Shown here piece by piece: positions 57,233 through 64,000 of a DNA stretch of 64,000 nt (positions within the stretch are counted from its first letter, which is position 1; the number at the start of each line of letters is the position of its first letter). The DNA lies in NCBI GenBank assembly GCA_002699125.1, contig PABI01000115.1:1-64000 (forward strand), in the 5' to 3' direction. The stretch is from Anaerolineaceae bacterium. Lineage in GTDB: Bacteria > Chloroflexota > Anaerolineae > Promineifilales > Promineifilaceae. The translations under genes were made by a program, and so were the position numbers. The notes under the pieces were generated by a model. That model did no database searches and had not been told where the DNA came from. It worked only from the letters and a program-made list of their open reading frames with translations.

Positions 57233-59020
57233 ATGATGCGAACAATAAAAAGTGGTTGGTTGCGATTCCTTTTGCTGCTCACGATGGTGCTGTTGACGGG
57301 AACGGCCGTCCTGGCCCAAGACGATATCCCCGACGTTGCCCAACTGTTCATCACCGGCAGCGATGTGAGCAGCCTGCCCAGTGTGGAACTACACATGTAC
57401 GGCCGTGATAGCCAGGGCAACCCGCTCGATCTTTCCCAGGAAACCCTCACCATTCTGCAAAACGGTAATCCCGTTGGTCCAATTGAGTACCAGGGCGCAC
57501 GCACTGCGGGCACCTTTACCGTCTTCCTCATCGACATTCCACCAGGGGTGGTGGATGAGCTGCCCTTGCTGCAAGATGCTATTGAGAGCTACGCTGCTGC
57601 CCCCAACATGAATGAACAGATCGATTCAGTTGCTGTTTACCAGGTAGGGGAAACTCAGGCAGCACAGCTTCTGGAGCCAACCGGCTTTTACAATAGCGTG
57701 CGCAATCTGTTCGCCACCCCGCTCGATCCGGAGACCGGGGCGACGGCGCTCATCGACAGCACGACCAGCCTGCTGGGCGAGATGGAAGCGCTCAAACCCA
57801 ATCCCGATATGGCCGCATCATTGGTTTTGGTGACCGATGGCACGGATGTGGTGAGCACCAACTTTGAAGAAGAGGATATGGTCAACCGGGCCTTAGAGCT
57901 GGGCATACCGATTCACACTATCTGGCTGGACAACGAGAACATCTCCACGCCCGATTTTGGCCAAAGCTTTTTAGCCGGGGTGGCGGCGCAAACGGGGGGC
58001 ATTGCCGTGCAGCTGGACAACACGGCCGATCTTCCCCTCGTCTGGAACCGCGTCAGCAGCTTCCGCGACCAGGCGCGTATCCGCTACACGGTCACCGAAC
58101 TGGCCGCGGGCACATTTCCTGTGTCGGTGAGTCTGGCGACCGATCCCACCGTCTCTGCCGAAACGACCATTGAAATTCCCAACAATTTGCCCAGTGTGGT
58201 GATTAATTTGCCGACGGAGAGCCGGACGCTGTCACTACCTGCGCTGGATGAACCGGTACGCTTGCAGTTTGAAACGGCCGTTACCTGGCTGGACGGCGTC
58301 GAACGAGAAATTACAGCGGCCCAGCTCAAGGTCAATGACGTTACCTACGACGTGCCGTTAGAGGATGTAACCAACTTCCAGGCTGACATTACCAGCTTGA
58401 CCTATGGCAACAACAGCGTAGAAATGGTCATTATTGATGACCAGGGCATCCGGGCCAACAGTCCGATTGTGGTGCTTACCGTCAACGAAGGGCGGCGCGA
58501 CATCCCCGACGAGCTGGACGCAGGCAGCGGCCTGCTGGGGTTAATTTTACGCTTTTTGCTGGTGGTGTTTGCTCTAATTGTCGTGCTGGCGGTTTTGTTC
58601 TGGCTGTGGCGGAACGGCCGTCTCACCAATTTGGGTAGCCTCGTCCCGCGTGGCCCGTCCCGGCCCCGTGAGCCATTTGCCGAACAGCAGCAAGCCAGCT
58701 ACACGCCCACCCACACCGTCGCGTACCTGGAAGTGCTGGAAGCCGTGTCGCAGCTATCGTCACCGATTCCGTTGAGCATGGCGGTGGTAAGAATCGGCCG
58801 TTCGCCTAACCAGGCCAACATCGCCTTTGAAAATGATGTCACGATGTCTCGCCTACACGCCAGCCTGATGCTGGAAGGCAATCATTACCGCATCTTCGAC
58901 GAGCAAAGCACCAGCGGCACCTATGTCAATGAGCGAAAGGTTCCTGAATATGGCATCCAGCTAAACGACGGCGATGAGATTCATCTAGGTGCTGTCCATT
59001 TGCGCTTCCGTCAGGGGTGA
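57233..59020 (+). CDS. Secreted VWA protein with C-terminal FHA domain
   Basis: A 595-residue protein with the same plan as its divergent neighbour. Signal peptide 1-29 (LRFLLLLTMVLLTGTAVLAQ), VWA-like domain (VFLIDIPPGV..., LVTDGTDVV), two beta-sandwich parts, one membrane segment (LLGLILRFLLVVFALIVVLAVLFWLW, about 445-470), a Pro/Arg linker and an FHA domain (MAVVRIGRSPNQANIAFENDVTMSRLHASLMLEGNHYRIFDEQSTSGTYVNERKV). The two genes probably work together in a surface signalling pair. Confidence 0.78.
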   Translation: MMRTIKSGWLRFLLLLTMVLLTGTAVLAQDDIPDVAQLFITGSDVSSLPSVELHMYGRDSQGNPLDLSQETLTILQNGNPVGPIEYQGARTAGTFTVFLIDIPPGVVDELPLLQDAIESYAAAPNMNEQIDSVAVYQVGETQAAQLLEPTGFYNSVRNLFATPLDPETGATALIDSTTSLLGEMEALKPNPDMAASLVLVTDGTDVVSTNFEEEDMVNRALELGIPIHTIWLDNENISTPDFGQSFLAGVAAQTGGIAVQLDNTADLPLVWNRVSSFRDQARIRYTVTELAAGTFPVSVSLATDPTVSAETTIEIPNNLPSVVINLPTESRTLSLPALDEPVRLQFETAVTWLDGVEREITAAQLKVNDVTYDVPLEDVTNFQADITSLTYGNNSVEMVIIDDQGIRANSPIVVLTVNEGRRDIPDELDAGSGLLGLILRFLLVVFALIVVLAVLFWLWRNGRLTNLGSLVPRGPSRPREPFAEQQQASYTPTHTVAYLEVLEAVSQLSSPIPLSMAVVRIGRSPNQANIAFENDVTMSRLHASLMLEGNHYRIFDEQSTSGTYVNERKVPEYGIQLNDGDEIHLGAVHLRFRQG

Positions 59021-59054
59021 TGCTGACAAGGTGACGGGGTGACAAGGTGACCAG

Positions 59055-59669
59055 GTGAAATGGCTTGAATGGGTGCAGCGGTTGCAGGCCGTTGCTCAGA
59101 ATGGGTTGACTTATGCTAAAGACCCTTTTGATGTGGAACGGTATGAAGCCATTCGCCAGATTGCAGCCGAAATTGGGGCGCATTACGGACAGGTTGAAGT
59201 TGCCACAGTCGCCGATTTGTTTGCCGAGAATATTGGCTACGCCACGCCAAAGCTAGACGTGCGCGGGGCGGTTTTTCAGGACGGCAAGATTCTCATGGTG
59301 CGGGGGCGGCAGGATCAGCTATGGACGCTGCCGGGTGGCTGGATTGATGTGGGGGAGTCGTCTAGTACGGCCGTAACCAAAGAAATCCTCGAAGAAACCG
59401 GCTATCTCACCCAGCCCCTCAAGTTAGTCGCCTGTTTTGATCGGAATTTGTGGGGGGAACGGCCGTATCTGCAACACGTCTACAAGCTCTTCTTCCACTG
59501 CCAGATTATTAGCGGCTCGCCGCAAACCAGCCTGGAAACAGACAAGATCGCCTTTTTTTCTCCAAAGCAATTGCCGCCAAACCTTTCCACCGCTCGCGTC
59601 ACGCGCTCACAAATCCACACGCTCTTCTATCACTATCACAATCCTGATCTCCCCACCGAATTTGACTGA
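59055..59669 (+). CDS. Nudix hydrolase with N-terminal extension
   Basis: A 204-residue protein; GTG start. Residues 1-65 (KWLEWVQRLQAVAQNGLTYAKDPFDVERYEAIRQIAAEI) form the N-terminal helical domain often before Nudix. The Nudix box is GGWIDVGESSSTAVTKEILEETGY (about residue 97), matching G-x5-E-x7-(R/K)E-U-x-EE-x-GU with K for R. It likely cleaves an ADP-ribose or nucleotide-type diphosphate. A tandem ACAAGGTGACC-like repeat fills the 34-base gap before it. Confidence 0.85.
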   Translation: MKWLEWVQRLQAVAQNGLTYAKDPFDVERYEAIRQIAAEIGAHYGQVEVATVADLFAENIGYATPKLDVRGAVFQDGKILMVRGRQDQLWTLPGGWIDVGESSSTAVTKEILEETGYLTQPLKLVACFDRNLWGERPYLQHVYKLFFHCQIISGSPQTSLETDKIAFFSPKQLPPNLSTARVTRSQIHTLFYHYHNPDLPTEFD

Positions 59670-59690
59670 AAAGGGTAGAGTAGACTTTTT

Positions 59691-59948
59691 TTATCGATAA
59701 ACATCCCGCCGATGACCAACTTTCACCACGGTCACAGTAACAATTTCATCTTCAATTGTGTAAAGAATGCGGTAGTTGCCTTGCCGGATTCGGTACTTGA
59801 TGTCTCCGGTTAGCTGCTCGGCTCCAGGTGGGCGTGGATTTTCTGCGAGCTGCTCAATACGGGTCAAGATGCGGCGCACATCTTTGTTGGGAATCGGGCG
59901 TAAATCTTTGGCTACAGAATGCTTGATGACAATTTTATAGCTTGCCAT
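59691..59948 (-). CDS. RelE/ParE-family toxin
   Basis: An 85-residue toxin: SYKIVIKHSVAKDLRPIPNKDVRRILTRIEQLAENPRPPGAEQLTGDIKYRIRQGNYRILYTIEDEIVTVTVVKVGHRRDVYR. The Arg residues near YRIRQGNYRILY and the ending GHRRDVYR are typical RelE-like mRNA cleavage positions. Its start overlaps the end of the antitoxin by 14 bases, a standard arrangement. Confidence 0.92.
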   Translation of the reverse strand: MASYKIVIKHSVAKDLRPIPNKDVRRILTRIEQLAENPRPPGAEQLTGDIKYRIRQGNYRILYTIEDEIVTVTVVKVGHRRDVYR

Positions 59949-60168
59949 TAGCTTGCAAATCTTGCAGCAGTGCTTCGTAACTCATCACCGGTTCTGCATC
60001 CCGATCCCGAAATGCTTGTAGATCTTCGGCGTCCTCTTGCAGGCGCTCCCGAATCATTTCGTTAATAAGCTCCGAAATTGAGCGGTTGGAAACGGCCGCT
60101 TTTACCCGCAGGGCCTGGTGCAAGTTCTCTTCTAAATACACTGTTGTTCGTTTTGTCAGGGCTGTCAT
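59935..60168 (-). CDS. Ribbon-helix-helix antitoxin
   Basis: A 77-residue antitoxin with RHH N terminus (TKRTTVYLEENLHQALRVKAAVSNRSISELINEMIRERL) and an acidic C-terminal tail that masks the toxin. The start at 60168 is fixed by GGAGG five bases upstream; a GTG at 60180 is too close. As usual, it should repress its own operon. The promoter region shares the gap 60169-60359 with the ArsR gene and its CRP-like palindrome. Confidence 0.9.
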   Translation of the reverse strand: MTALTKRTTVYLEENLHQALRVKAAVSNRSISELINEMIRERLQEDAEDLQAFRDRDAEPVMSYEALLQDLQANGKL

Positions 60169-60242
60169 CTTTTCCTCCACTTATCTTGAGCTTCATAACA
60201 TTATGACGTCACAACGCTACAATGTCAAACCGTTTATATGCT

Positions 60243-60258
60243 TGTGACATTTGTCACA
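60243..60258. promoter_or_regulatory. Perfect CRP-family palindrome TGTGA-N6-TCACA
   Basis: TGTGACATTTGTCACA at 60243-60258, extended by CT and AG to a 20-base palindrome (60241-60260). It lies between the antitoxin (start 60168) and the ArsR-cytochrome genes (60360), 102 bases from the latter and upstream of a possible -10 TATACT at 60304-60309. It is the same class as the site at 44878. Confidence 0.75.
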
Positions 60259-60359
60259 AGAACTGTATGACAACCAACGCTAACGCTCCAAATTGCCTTC
60301 TTCTATACTCTCGATGTATTCGGATAGGCGAATACATTAATAAGCAATAAGGTGAACTG

Positions 60360-60683
60360 ATGGATATTCCCCAAATTGAAGAGTTAAGCTTATTACACAG
60401 CAATATCTGCCAGGCGTTGGGCGATCCCAAACGGATTCAAATTTTGTACGCATTGCATGGTGAACCCCGCTACGTCTCTGCCCTGGCCGATGATCTGGGG
60501 ATGCCGCAGCCGACTGTTTCCCGCCACTTGCAAGTGCTGCGCCAGCGCTCGCTGGTGCAAACTGAGCGAGACGGCCAAACAGTCGTTTACAGCCTCACCG
60601 ATACGCGCATCATCGAGGTGCTCAACACAATGCGCCAAATTTTGCGCGATGCCCTGGAGCGCCAGGCAAATGTTTTAGCCTAA
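60360..60683 (+). CDS. ArsR-family winged-helix repressor
   Basis: A 107-residue protein: SLLHSNICQALGDPKRIQILYALHGEPRYVSALADDLGMPQPTVSRHLQVLRQRSLVQTERDGQTVVYSLTDTRIIEVLNTMRQIL. This is a clear ArsR fold. No metal cysteines (no CVC motif), so it may sense another signal. The 31-base gap to the cytochrome gene suggests cotranscription and control of it. Confidence 0.9.
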   Translation: MDIPQIEELSLLHSNICQALGDPKRIQILYALHGEPRYVSALADDLGMPQPTVSRHLQVLRQRSLVQTERDGQTVVYSLTDTRIIEVLNTMRQILRDALERQANVLA

Positions 60684-60714
60684 TGCCACAGAGAAAAAAG
60701 AGAGTAGAGATTAA

Positions 60715-62166
60715 ATGAAGACGTTCAAATATATTTGGATTGTTGGATTAGCCGCTACCCTGCTCCTCGTTGCCATTCCCATCATCATTTGGATTCCCAA
60801 TGAGCCGGTGAAGGCGGATGATCCGTGGGCCAATGTGGATGATCCCATTCCCCACACGGATCACACGGATTTAATTGATGGGCTATTGGAAACAGGGCCG
60901 GAGGTTACGGCCGTTTGCCTGGATTGTCACGAAACCGCCGGGCACGAAATGATGCAAACCGTGCACTGGACCTGGGAAAGCGAGCCGGTGTTGCTGCCCG
61001 GCCGGGACGAACCCGTCACCATCGGCAAGGCCAACCAGATTAACAACTACTGCATCGGCATTCGGGGCAATGAGCCCGGCTGCACCCGCTGCCACGCCGG
61101 CTACGGCTGGGAAGACAGCACCTTCGACTTCAGCGAAGAGCTGAACGTCGATTGCCTCGTCTGCCACGCCGATACCGGCCTGTACAGCAAAAGCACTGCC
61201 GGCCGTCCCGCCGAAGGGCTCGATTTGGTCGCCGCCGCCCAAAGCGTCGGCTCCCCGACGCGGCAAAACTGTGGCAGCTGCCATTTCAACGGCGGCGGTG
61301 GCAACGCCGTCAAGCACGGCGACATGGACGAAAGTCTCTACTTCCCCTCTGAAGAGATTGACGTACACATGGGCCGGTACGACTTCCAGTGCGTCGATTG
61401 CCATAAAACAGAAGAGCATCAGATTCAAGGGCGGGCCATGTCGGTAAGTGTAGACAACGAAAACCAGGTATTCTGCACCGATTGTCACAACAGCACCCTC
61501 CACGAAGATGAGCGCATCAACGATCATGTCGATACCGTTGCCTGCCAGACTTGCCATATTCCTGAGGGGGCCGTACGCGAGCCCACCAAGATGGATTGGG
61601 ACTGGTCTACTGCTGGGGATGAAACCATCCCCGAAGACCCGCATGTGTACCTGCGCATCAAAGGCAGCTTTATCTATGAACGCGGCTTCATGCCTGACTA
61701 CATCTGGTACAACGGCACGGCCGATCGCTACATTTTGGGTGATGTGATCGATCCCACCCAGCCAACGCTCATCAACGAGCCGTTGGGCAACATCGACGAC
61801 CCGAACGCGCTCATCTGGCCATTTAAGGTTCACAGCGGCAACCAGATTTACGACACGGAAAACAATTACTTCATCCAACCCAAAACCGTGGGTGAGGGTG
61901 GCTACTGGACGGAGTTTGACTGGGGCCTGGCCGCCGAATTGGGGGCCGAAGCGACCGGCATGATCTTTAGCGGCTCATATGATTTTGCCCCAACGTTGAT
62001 GTACTGGAATTTGTCGCACATGGTGCAGCCCAAGGAATACGCGCTGCAATGCACCGACTGCCACGGCGAAAACGGCCGTATGGATTGGGAAGCGCTCGGT
62101 TACTTTGGCGACCCCATGGAATGGGGCGGTCGGGACCAGTTTACCAGTGCACTTAACGACCAATAA
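60715..62166 (+). CDS. Octaheme c-type cytochrome, tetrathionate reductase (OTR) family
   Basis: A 483-residue protein with one N-terminal membrane segment or signal anchor (8-27) and eight CxxCH sites, Cys at 68, 123, 147, 186, 226, 254, 277 and 446. The heme pattern and regions such as NCGSCHFNGGGGNAVKHGDMD fit the octaheme tetrathionate reductase family, whose known member reduces tetrathionate, nitrite and hydroxylamine. It is exported to the cell surface side. The length fits. Next gene is a second multiheme cytochrome. Confidence 0.85.
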   Translation: MKTFKYIWIVGLAATLLLVAIPIIIWIPNEPVKADDPWANVDDPIPHTDHTDLIDGLLETGPEVTAVCLDCHETAGHEMMQTVHWTWESEPVLLPGRDEPVTIGKANQINNYCIGIRGNEPGCTRCHAGYGWEDSTFDFSEELNVDCLVCHADTGLYSKSTAGRPAEGLDLVAAAQSVGSPTRQNCGSCHFNGGGGNAVKHGDMDESLYFPSEEIDVHMGRYDFQCVDCHKTEEHQIQGRAMSVSVDNENQVFCTDCHNSTLHEDERINDHVDTVACQTCHIPEGAVREPTKMDWDWSTAGDETIPEDPHVYLRIKGSFIYERGFMPDYIWYNGTADRYILGDVIDPTQPTLINEPLGNIDDPNALIWPFKVHSGNQIYDTENNYFIQPKTVGEGGYWTEFDWGLAAELGAEATGMIFSGSYDFAPTLMYWNLSHMVQPKEYALQCTDCHGENGRMDWEALGYFGDPMEWGGRDQFTSALNDQ

Positions 62167-62245
62167 ATTGAACGCGGATAAACGCGGATGAACGCTGATT
62201 TTTTATCTGCGTAATCCGCGTCATCCGCGTCATCTGCGTCCCATT
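62163..62245. repeat. ATCTGCG/ACGCGGAT repeat
   Basis: GAACGCGGATAAACGCGGAT and ATCTGCGTAATCCGCGTCAT words form an imperfect inverted repeat, same family as 34046-34075, between the two cytochrome genes. Confidence 0.6.
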
Positions 62246-62256
62246 ATGGATTTTCG

Positions 62257-64000
62257 ATGAACGATCTAAGAAAATTTCACCTTCCTTCTGCAAAATTTTG
62301 GTTGATAGCCCTGCTGGGGCTGGCGGTACTGCTGTTGGTTGTCCAACAAACATTGGCCCAGGACGACACACCAGCTGATCCCACACCCACTGGCCCGCCG
62401 CTGCATCCCAACTTTGAGTTGCTGGATGCAGACGGCCGTAACGTCCTGGAAAGCAACGAGCCCGTCTCCACCATGAACACCTGTGGCACCTGTCACGACA
62501 CCGATTTCATTGCCGAACATAGCTTTCACGTGGATGCTGGCTTGAGCGAAATGAGCACGCCGGGGGAGACGGGCAACGGCCGTTCCTGGGACACCAGCAC
62601 CGGCACGTTCGGTAAATGGAATCCGCTGGTTTACCACTATCTCACTCCTGAAGGCGACGACACGGTTGATCTGACAACGCCCGGCTGGCTGATGCTCTTC
62701 AGCGAGCGGCATGTCGGCGGTGGTCCGGCCGTTACCAGCCGGGATGGCGAGCTATTGCTCGATTTAGCTCCCGATGCCAACAGCCTGGACGCCAGCATCA
62801 TCGATCCGGCCACGGGCCAGCAGATGGCCTGGGATTGGCAAGAATCTGGCGTGGCGGAGATGGACTGCTTCCTCTGCCATCTGCCGGAAGCGGACAACGA
62901 TGCCCGCATTGCCACAATGCAGGCGGGTGAGTTTAAGTGGGCCAGCACGGCGACTTTGTCGGGGAGCGAAGTGGTGGAAATGGTGGACGGCCGTTTCCAA
63001 TACAACCCCGCTGCCTTTGATGAAGATGGCCTGCTGCGGGACGGTTTTGTCAACGTGCAGGACCCCACCAACGCCAACTGCGGCAGTTGCCACGGCGTCG
63101 TCCACACCGACCTCAACACGCCGCTCACGCTGGACAGCCTGCAAACCGGCGACTGGAGCACGCTCACGACCGGGCAGGTCATGTCGCCGCAGCGGCTGCT
63201 CAACTCCGGGCTCAACCTGGCCGACAAAGGAACCCTTTCCCGCTCCTGGGACATTCACATGGAGCGCGTCGTGGACTGTGTCGATTGCCATTATTCCCTC
63301 AATAACCCGGTCTACTACCAGGAATCTGACGAAAACCAGCTCGATCACCTACTGTTTGACCCGCGCCGCCTGGACTTTGGCGAATACCTCTACCGCCCGC
63401 TGCACGAGTTTGCCAAAGGCTCCAGCGCCCAAGGGACGTTGGCGCCGCAGTACGATAACAGCCTGCGCCGCTGCGACGACTGCCACAGCACCGAAGTGAC
63501 CCACAACTGGCTGCCCTACAAGGACCGCCACATGGACGCGGTGAGCTGTGAATCGTGCCACATCGGCCAGATTTATGCCCCGGCAGTGCAGTCCATCGAC
63601 TGGACGGCGGTGCAGGCCGACGGCACGCCCCTTAGCCAATATCGCGGTATCGACGGCGAGCTGGGCCAGTCCGGCAGCCTGATTACGGGTTACGAACCGG
63701 TCCTGCTCCCCCGCGAAAACGCCGACGGCAGCACCACGCTGGCTCCGCACAACCTGGTCTCCACCTGGTTCTGGGTGGTCGGCGAGCCGGAGCGCCCGGT
63801 GCGTGCGCAAGATTTGCAGGCGGCCTGGTTTGATGGGGATGATTATGCCGACGAGATTGTTGAGCTATTTGATGGGGATGGGAACGGCCGTCTCGCCACC
63901 AGCGAACTCATCCTGGACAGCGATGCCAAGGTAGAACTCATCACCAACCGGCTGGTGGCACAAGGATTGGACAATCCACGCATCAGCGGCGAAATCCAGC
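62257..64000 (+). CDS. Multiheme c-type cytochrome, partial (cut by window end)
   Basis: At least 581 residues, open at the right edge. Signal peptide about 1-35 (FWLIALLGLAVLLLVVQQTLAQ) and six CxxCH sites so far: CGTCH (C76), CFLCH, CGSCH, CVDCH, CDDCH and CESCH. Late in the visible part an EF-hand-like loop DGDGNGRLATSE (nucleotides 63871-63906) with Asp/Asn/Glu in calcium positions follows. It probably transfers electrons with the octaheme protein. The ATG at 62257 has no good ribosome site. Family beyond multiheme cytochrome not recognised. Confidence 0.8.
   Translation, partial: MNDLRKFHLPSAKFWLIALLGLAVLLLVVQQTLAQDDTPADPTPTGPPLHPNFELLDADGRNVLESNEPVSTMNTCGTCHDTDFIAEHSFHVDAGLSEMSTPGETGNGRSWDTSTGTFGKWNPLVYHYLTPEGDDTVDLTTPGWLMLFSERHVGGGPAVTSRDGELLLDLAPDANSLDASIIDPATGQQMAWDWQESGVAEMDCFLCHLPEADNDARIATMQAGEFKWASTATLSGSEVVEMVDGRFQYNPAAFDEDGLLRDGFVNVQDPTNANCGSCHGVVHTDLNTPLTLDSLQTGDWSTLTTGQVMSPQRLLNSGLNLADKGTLSRSWDIHMERVVDCVDCHYSLNNPVYYQESDENQLDHLLFDPRRLDFGEYLYRPLHEFAKGSSAQGTLAPQYDNSLRRCDDCHSTEVTHNWLPYKDRHMDAVSCESCHIGQIYAPAVQSIDWTAVQADGTPLSQYRGIDGELGQSGSLITGYEPVLLPRENADGSTTLAPHNLVSTWFWVVGEPERPVRAQDLQAAWFDGDDYADEIVELFDGDGNGRLATSELILDSDAKVELITNRLVAQGLDNPRISGEIQ

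Larger units (their letters stand above)
105..63891. repeat. ACGGCCGT, highly iterated palindrome (about 105 copies)
   Basis: The octamer ACGGCCGT, often extended to AACGGCCGTT or GAAACGGCCGTTTC, recurs through the whole window; the span given runs from the first copy (105-112) to the last (63884-63891). I counted about 105 copies by eye. With roughly 56% GC (an estimate) an 8-mer of this composition should appear one or two times. Most copies are inside genes in all frames, reading as Thr-Ala-Val, Asn-Gly-Arg or Arg-Pro. Some are intergenic, including the centre of a terminator hairpin at 7544-7573. Near-copies such as GCGGCCGT and ACGGCCGC also occur but far less often. Genes with none or almost none include 7632-8726, 9020-9652, 24705-25358, 42991-43797 and 50481-51947. 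Confidence 0.9.

Noticed and set aside
57131..57245. Longer N terminus of the minus-strand VWA-FHA gene to 57245
   Set aside because: It would overlap the promoter and ATG of the divergent gene and has no ribosome site; 57131 or 57122 gives a better signal sequence.
1..64000. CRISPR array, tRNA, rRNA, transposase or prophage genes
   Set aside because: I looked for spaced direct repeats, T-loop words, and typical transposase or phage proteins and saw none. The many repeats are short inverted elements without regular spacers.

Overview
This is a 64 kb window of bacterial chromosome, gene-dense, with no tRNA, rRNA, CRISPR array, phage module or transposase that I can recognise. Gene content (heliorhodopsin, HdrABC/MvhADG, octaheme cytochrome, paired VWA-FHA proteins, an ECF sigma factor with a DGPF partner, an acyl-CoA carboxylase set) and the style of the intergenic repeats suggest a member of the Chloroflexota, perhaps Anaerolineae. 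That is inference; no marker gene for taxonomy is present.

Layout. 0.1-8.7 kb (all minus strand): a CnoX-like thioredoxin; a three-gene NatA/NatB-type ABC exporter; a PadR regulator coupled to a membrane protein behind a clear promoter/operator; a pseudo-ABC domain fused to LytTR; a secreted three-repeat protein. 9-18.4 kb (minus): V4R protein, M20 amidohydrolase, a Rieske-like protein lacking its histidine ligands, a McbG-like pentapeptide-repeat protein translationally coupled to a free-standing gyrase-A C-terminal propeller, a CYTH protein, then BCCP, biotin carboxylase and carboxyltransferase of an acyl-CoA carboxylase. 18.5-34.9 kb (mixed): lipase, folB-folK, exonuclease III, alanine racemase, a GIY-YIG-type nuclease, PNPOx-like protein, trmO, ECF sigma plus YCII/DGPF partner, glycine-betaine binding protein, a ModB-like permease, a degenerate Opp-type ATPase, phosphoglycerate kinase. 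35-44.4 kb: MBL hydrolase, aminotransferase, a SerA-SbnI/SerK fusion, a large PTPS-related membrane protein, heliorhodopsin, sugar transferase. 45-53 kb: hdrC-hdrB-hdrA-mvhD-mvhG-mvhA-protease-CNBD, an electron-bifurcating hydrogenase/heterodisulfide-reductase-type operon. 53-64 kb: AspT/YidE-type transporter, two divergent VWA-FHA proteins, Nudix, a toxin-antitoxin pair, ArsR regulator, an octaheme tetrathionate-reductase-family cytochrome and the start of a second multiheme cytochrome cut by the window end.

Two sequence-level signals run across all regions. First, the palindrome ACGGCCGT occurs about 105 times by my hand count, mostly inside genes, where about one or two would be expected by chance: a HIP1-like highly iterated palindrome. 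Second, many intergenic gaps hold short inverted repeats whose arms differ between copies but stay complementary, and fragments of other repeat families have entered coding sequence in frame. TGTGA-N6-TCACA-type (CRP/FNR family) palindromes precede both the hydrogenase operon and the cytochrome locus, which suggests shared redox or nucleotide-dependent control.

All coordinates and motif counts were read by eye. Family names come from remembered motifs, without database search.
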